Below are positions 60,919 through 64,000 of a stretch of 64,000 nt of DNA, piece by piece (the first letter of the stretch is position 1; each line of letters begins with the position of its first letter). The notes beneath the pieces were generated by a model. It had not been told where the DNA came from, ran no database searches, and saw only the letters and a list, made by a program, of their open reading frames with translations. Origin of the DNA: Yeosuana marina (GTDB lineage: Bacteria; Bacteroidota; Bacteroidia; Flavobacteriales; Flavobacteriaceae); the NCBI RefSeq assembly GCF_011762485.1, contig NZ_JAAKGI010000027.1:135747-199746 (forward strand), in the 5' to 3' direction. A program made the translations under genes and the position numbers.

Positions 60919-61063
60919 AAAAATAGGTTTTATGACTTAAACATAAAGTCTTTTTATAAAATATATCTAGCTGTTGTTGTCCCATTATATTCGCGTTTAA
61001 CTAATTTTCTATGTGTTTCATTTAATTTTTTGCTTGATTTTTTTTCTGTTTCAAAAAAAGTAT

Positions 61064-61071
61064 TACTTTTG
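61064..61071 (+). promoter_or_regulatory. -7 element TACTTTTG of the second TetR operon
   Basis: TACTTTTG fits TAnnTTTG exactly, 31 nt before the ATG at 61103, directly followed by the operator at 61072-61087. No well-spaced TTG was found. Confidence 0.55.
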
Positions 61072-61087
61072 TTAACCAAATGGTTAA
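61072..61087. promoter_or_regulatory. TetR operator dyad
   Basis: TTAACCAAATGGTTAA has two 7-bp arms (TTAACCA and TGGTTAA) around AA, a typical TetR/AcrR operator. It touches the -7 element and lies just upstream of the TetR ATG. Confidence 0.7.
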
Positions 61088-61102
61088 ACTATTTAGTTAA
61101 AC

Positions 61103-61711
61103 ATGGATAAAAAAGATCAAAACACAGAACAAAATATTTTAAACGCAGCAAAAAAAGTGTTTCAACTAAAGGGTATGGATGGAGCTAGAATGCAAGAAAT
61201 AGCAAATGAAGCAGGCATTAATAAAGCGCTACTACATTACTATTTCAGAAGCAAACAAATGCTTTTTGATGCCGTATTTAAGGCTGCTTTTGAGATGATA
61301 GCACCCCAACTAAATGAGATTTTAAATGATGAATCATCCATTGAAGATAAAATAAAAAACTTCACATATAACTACATCTCTTTTATCATTCAGCATCCCT
61401 ATTTACCAAATTTTATCATTCAAGAGATTAATAGAAATCCAGAATTCATATTACAAATGAAAGAAAATCCAGGATTTCCTAATTTAAAAAAATTTAAAAA
61501 TCAAATTAATGATGAAGTAAAAGCCGGTCAAATAAAACCCATTAAAGCAGAGCAATTATTTATCAATATTCTATCATTAAATGTCTTCCCTTTTATTGGT
61601 AAGCCGCTTATTGAAGCGATTGGAGATATTGATGATAACCAATTTAAGCTACTTATAGAAGAACGAAAAACACATGTCGCCAATTTTATCATTAATTCAA
61701 TTAAAGTATAA
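61103..61711 (+). CDS. TetR/AcrR-family regulator
   Basis: This 202-residue repressor has an N-terminal helix-turn-helix (ILNAAKKVFQLKGMDGARMQEIA and AGINKALLHYYFRSKQMLF). The rest is a helical effector-binding domain. It begins an operon with TolC and HlyD genes and probably represses it through the dyad at 61072-61087. The stop lies 4 nt before the chosen ATG of the TolC gene. Confidence 0.9.
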   Translation: MDKKDQNTEQNILNAAKKVFQLKGMDGARMQEIANEAGINKALLHYYFRSKQMLFDAVFKAAFEMIAPQLNEILNDESSIEDKIKNFTYNYISFIIQHPYLPNFIIQEINRNPEFILQMKENPGFPNLKKFKNQINDEVKAGQIKPIKAEQLFINILSLNVFPFIGKPLIEAIGDIDDNQFKLLIEERKTHVANFIINSIKV

Positions 61712-61715
61712 TATC

Positions 61716-62966
61716 ATGAAACATATTATAATGTTTAGTGTTTTGCTAGTTTCTTTTGGAACTTTTGCCCAAAACCAATTATCCTTAGATGATTGTTACC
61801 AATTAGTTGACAAAAACTATCCGTTAGCAAAGCAAAATGCACTTTTAGAACAACAAAATGCTTACGACTTAGACGTTATAAAAAATAAAGCTTTGCCACA
61901 AGTAAACTTAGAGGCACAAGCTACCTATCAATCAGATGTCACGCAAGTTCCTATTCCTGGAACAGGCATACAACCTCTTAATAAAGATCAATATAAAGCT
62001 ACAGCATCTGTAAATCAGTTAATCTATAATGGAGGACTTATAAACGCTTCTTTGCAAGCGAAATCGGCAAACTTAAAAACAAAGCAAAAGGAAGTTGAAG
62101 TCTCTTTATATCAGTTGAAAAAGCAAGTCAACCAACTCTATTTTTCTATTGTGCTTTTACAAGAAAAGAAGGCGTTGTTAAGAGCTAAACAAGATCAACT
62201 TATTGCCAGAATTAAAGAAGTAAAATCAGGTATTGAAAACGGTACTATTTTACCAGCATCAGACAAGGTTTTGGAAGCAGAATTACTTAAAATTAACCAG
62301 CAGCTTTCTGAAATTCAATACAACAAATCGAGCTTGTTTGAAACCTTATCTTCATTAACAGGTACTACTATCAGCCCAAGTATTGTTTTAACAAATCCAG
62401 ATCTTACAACAAACTTCGAAACCAACATTAATCGTCCAGAATTACAATTATTTGACCTTAAAAAAGAACAAATTCAAGCTAATGAACAACTGCTTTCTAA
62501 AGAGAATATGCCCAAGCTATCCGGTTTCGCAACAGGTGGTTATGGAAATCCTGGTTTAAATATGCTTGATAATTCATTTACAAGCTTTTACATAGTTGGC
62601 TTAAAGCTTAACTGGAAGGTTTTTGATTGGAATTCAAACAAAAAAGAACGTCAATCTTTATTAATTAACAAGGATATAATTAATAATGAAACAGAAGTAT
62701 TCAACTTAAAAACGAATATGGAGTTAAAACAGCAAAAATCTGACATAGAAAAAATAAAAAGCTTTATCAATACAGACAATGAAATTATTGATTTACGGAA
62801 AGCGGTCTTAAAATCTTCTGAATCACAATTAAAAAATGGCGTCATTACTGCCTCTGCTTACATTACAGAATTAACTAATTTGTTTGAGGATGAAACCAAT
62901 TTAAAAACACACAACATACAACTATCACTAGTTAAAGCAAATTATAATATTACTAAAGGACAATAA
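61716..62966 (+). CDS. TolC-family outer membrane efflux protein
   Basis: I choose ATG 61716 (416 residues), where a signal peptide begins (MKHIIMFSVLLVSFGTFAQ); the in-frame ATG at 61674 lies inside the TetR gene. The protein has TolC-type helices and strands (LPQVNLEAQATYQSDVTQVP, NQLIYNGGLINASLQAKS, LNWKVFDWNSNKKERQSLL). It works as an outer membrane exit duct with the HlyD protein that follows 2 nt later. Confidence 0.88.
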   Translation: MKHIIMFSVLLVSFGTFAQNQLSLDDCYQLVDKNYPLAKQNALLEQQNAYDLDVIKNKALPQVNLEAQATYQSDVTQVPIPGTGIQPLNKDQYKATASVNQLIYNGGLINASLQAKSANLKTKQKEVEVSLYQLKKQVNQLYFSIVLLQEKKALLRAKQDQLIARIKEVKSGIENGTILPASDKVLEAELLKINQQLSEIQYNKSSLFETLSSLTGTTISPSIVLTNPDLTTNFETNINRPELQLFDLKKEQIQANEQLLSKENMPKLSGFATGGYGNPGLNMLDNSFTSFYIVGLKLNWKVFDWNSNKKERQSLLINKDIINNETEVFNLKTNMELKQQKSDIEKIKSFINTDNEIIDLRKAVLKSSESQLKNGVITASAYITELTNLFEDETNLKTHNIQLSLVKANYNITKGQ

Positions 62967-62968
62967 AA

Positions 62969-63862
62969 ATGAAAACATCAATAAAAATCACATTTGTTTT
63001 ATATACCCTAGCCTTTACCCTATTTTCATGCAGCAATGGAAATGAAAAAGCCGATGGGTATGGCAATTTTGAAGCTACTGAAATTACAGTGTCTTCAGAA
63101 AATAATGGGAAACTAGAAATGTTCACTATTGAAGAAGGCCAAACCCTTAAAAAGGAAGCCTTCGTAGGCTATATTGATACCATTCCCTTAACATTAAAAC
63201 GGGAACAATTAGTTGTTGCAAAAGCTACTGCCATATCACGATCAAAAGGTGTTCTCTCTCAAATAAGTGTTTTAAAAGCGCAATTAGCAACCGCAAAAAA
63301 GAATAGACAACGCATTGAAAATATGCTAAAAGATAATGCTGCAACACAAAAACAACTCGATGATATTAATGGGGAAATTAATGTGATTAATGAGAAGGTT
63401 ATAAGCATTGAAACCCAGAACGCGCCTATTGTTAATGAATTGAACAGCCTAGATGTACAAATAAAACAAATTGATGACCAGCTTAAAAAAAGTAAGATTG
63501 TCAATCCAATAAACGGAACGGTTTTAGTCAAATACGCAGAACCCAATGAGATTACATCATTTGGTAAACCACTCTATAAAATAGCCGATTTAAGTATTAT
63601 GGAATTGCGTGTTTACATTAGCGAAACGCAACTTCCTTCTATTAAAATAGGTCAAGAAGTCACCGTGAAAATTGATGATAAAGACACTATGAAGTCTTAT
63701 AAAGGTGTTATTACATGGATTTCTTCAGAAGCAGAATTTACACCAAAAATAATCCAAACAAAAGAAGAGCGCGTTGCCTTGGTATACGCCGTTAAAATAG
63801 ACGTAAAAAACGATGGCAGCCTAAAAATTGGTATGCCAGCAGAAATGTGGCTTAATAATTAA
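62969..63862 (+). CDS. HlyD-family membrane fusion lipoprotein
   Basis: This 297-residue adaptor has a lipobox LFSCS (Cys21), so it is anchored by lipid. It then has the lipoyl-like strands (VSSENNGKLEMFTIEEGQTL, VNPINGTVLVKYAEPNEIT-like), a coiled-coil hairpin at about 75-165, and a barrel domain with LSIMELRVYISETQLPSIKIGQ. It pairs with the TolC protein. The ABC or other pump is expected downstream, but the next gene seen is OsmC-like. Confidence 0.87.
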   Translation: MKTSIKITFVLYTLAFTLFSCSNGNEKADGYGNFEATEITVSSENNGKLEMFTIEEGQTLKKEAFVGYIDTIPLTLKREQLVVAKATAISRSKGVLSQISVLKAQLATAKKNRQRIENMLKDNAATQKQLDDINGEINVINEKVISIETQNAPIVNELNSLDVQIKQIDDQLKKSKIVNPINGTVLVKYAEPNEITSFGKPLYKIADLSIMELRVYISETQLPSIKIGQEVTVKIDDKDTMKSYKGVITWISSEAEFTPKIIQTKEERVALVYAVKIDVKNDGSLKIGMPAEMWLNN

Positions 63863-63890
63863 TACATATAAATCTTTAAAAATAAACACC

Positions 63891-64000
63891 ATGGACAAAC
63901 ATGAATACAATGTTGACATAGCCTGGACACAAGACCGAAAAGGAATGATGTGTTCACCCGAATTACGTAAAAACGATTCTAATGAAAAAAATTGTATAGA
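63891..64000 (+). CDS. Partial OsmC-like protein (cut by the window end)
   Basis: ATG at 63891 opens a frame to the end of the window (36 codons). The visible residues (MDKHEYNVDIAWTQDRKGMM and CSPELRKNDS) resemble the N-terminus of OsmC-family proteins of the W...RKG...SPEL type. The catalytic Cys lie beyond the window, so the call is tentative. It lies 28 nt after the HlyD gene, so it may be in the same operon. Confidence 0.5.
   Translation, partial: MDKHEYNVDIAWTQDRKGMMCSPELRKNDSNEKNCI

Overview
The window is a 64 kb piece of an AT-rich chromosome from the phylum Bacteroidota, most likely a marine member of the Flavobacteriaceae. The evidence is the type IX secretion C-terminal sorting domains, the promoters with the Bacteroidota -7 element TAnnTTTG, the A-rich sequences before start codons, the DUF4251, DUF2461 and DUF72 families, an EF-G2 paralogue, and a TPR/AraC regulator. 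No rRNA, tRNA, CRISPR array, phage or intact insertion sequence was seen.

Layout. 0-3 kb is the distal end of a histidine operon (hisH, hisA, hisF, hisIE). 3-8 kb holds small housekeeping and hypothetical genes (a membrane protein, a divergent TruA, DUF2461, a GreA/GreB-like protein, DUF72, a hotdog thioesterase). 8.3-13.3 kb is a leucine operon in the order leuC, leuD, leuA-type synthase, leuB; its leuA-leuB gap carries a structured element with a dispersed repeat nested inside it. A secreted PhoX-like protein, an MscS-type channel operon, a DedA-like protein, and an EF-G2 gene with a small coiled-coil partner follow, up to 19.9 kb. 20.4-30.2 kb is all on the minus strand: a peptidase, two serine hydrolases, two barrel-type envelope proteins, an alpha/beta hydrolase, a Vat/CatB-type acetyltransferase, an SDR protein and a TolB-like/TPR/AraC regulator. 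Three of these promoters share one 19-bp box at identical spacing, which suggests a local regulon. 30.7-33.3 kb has a thioredoxin-like protein with ThiE, then a Crp-type regulator before a desaturase. 33.5-37.1 kb is a TetR-led carbonyl and redox operon. 37.2-42 kb has a giant secreted repeat protein flanked by a gene and a decayed copy of that gene's 3' end, a cold-shock protein, and a desaturase whose conserved N-terminus lacks a start codon. 42.2-49.4 kb has an SLC12-type transporter, RlmF, an old-yellow-enzyme/OsmC/alcohol dehydrogenase operon with a Crp-type regulator, and a DUF4251 lipoprotein. 50-55.2 kb is a TetR/ABC/HlyD/TolC export operon. 55.2-64 kb has a dioxygenase-fold protein, a FUSC protein, a KtrAB-type potassium system, and the start of a second TetR/TolC/HlyD operon that runs off the window.

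The most interesting candidate is the 50-55 kb export operon. Its transporter keeps a perfect Walker A motif, but the Q-loop, LSGGQ signature, Walker B/catalytic Glu, D-loop and H-loop are all replaced. Next are the three-promoter AraC-type regulon at 24-30 kb and the two-dyad promoter at 48.1 kb. All functional calls come from reading motifs and recalling families; no search was run.
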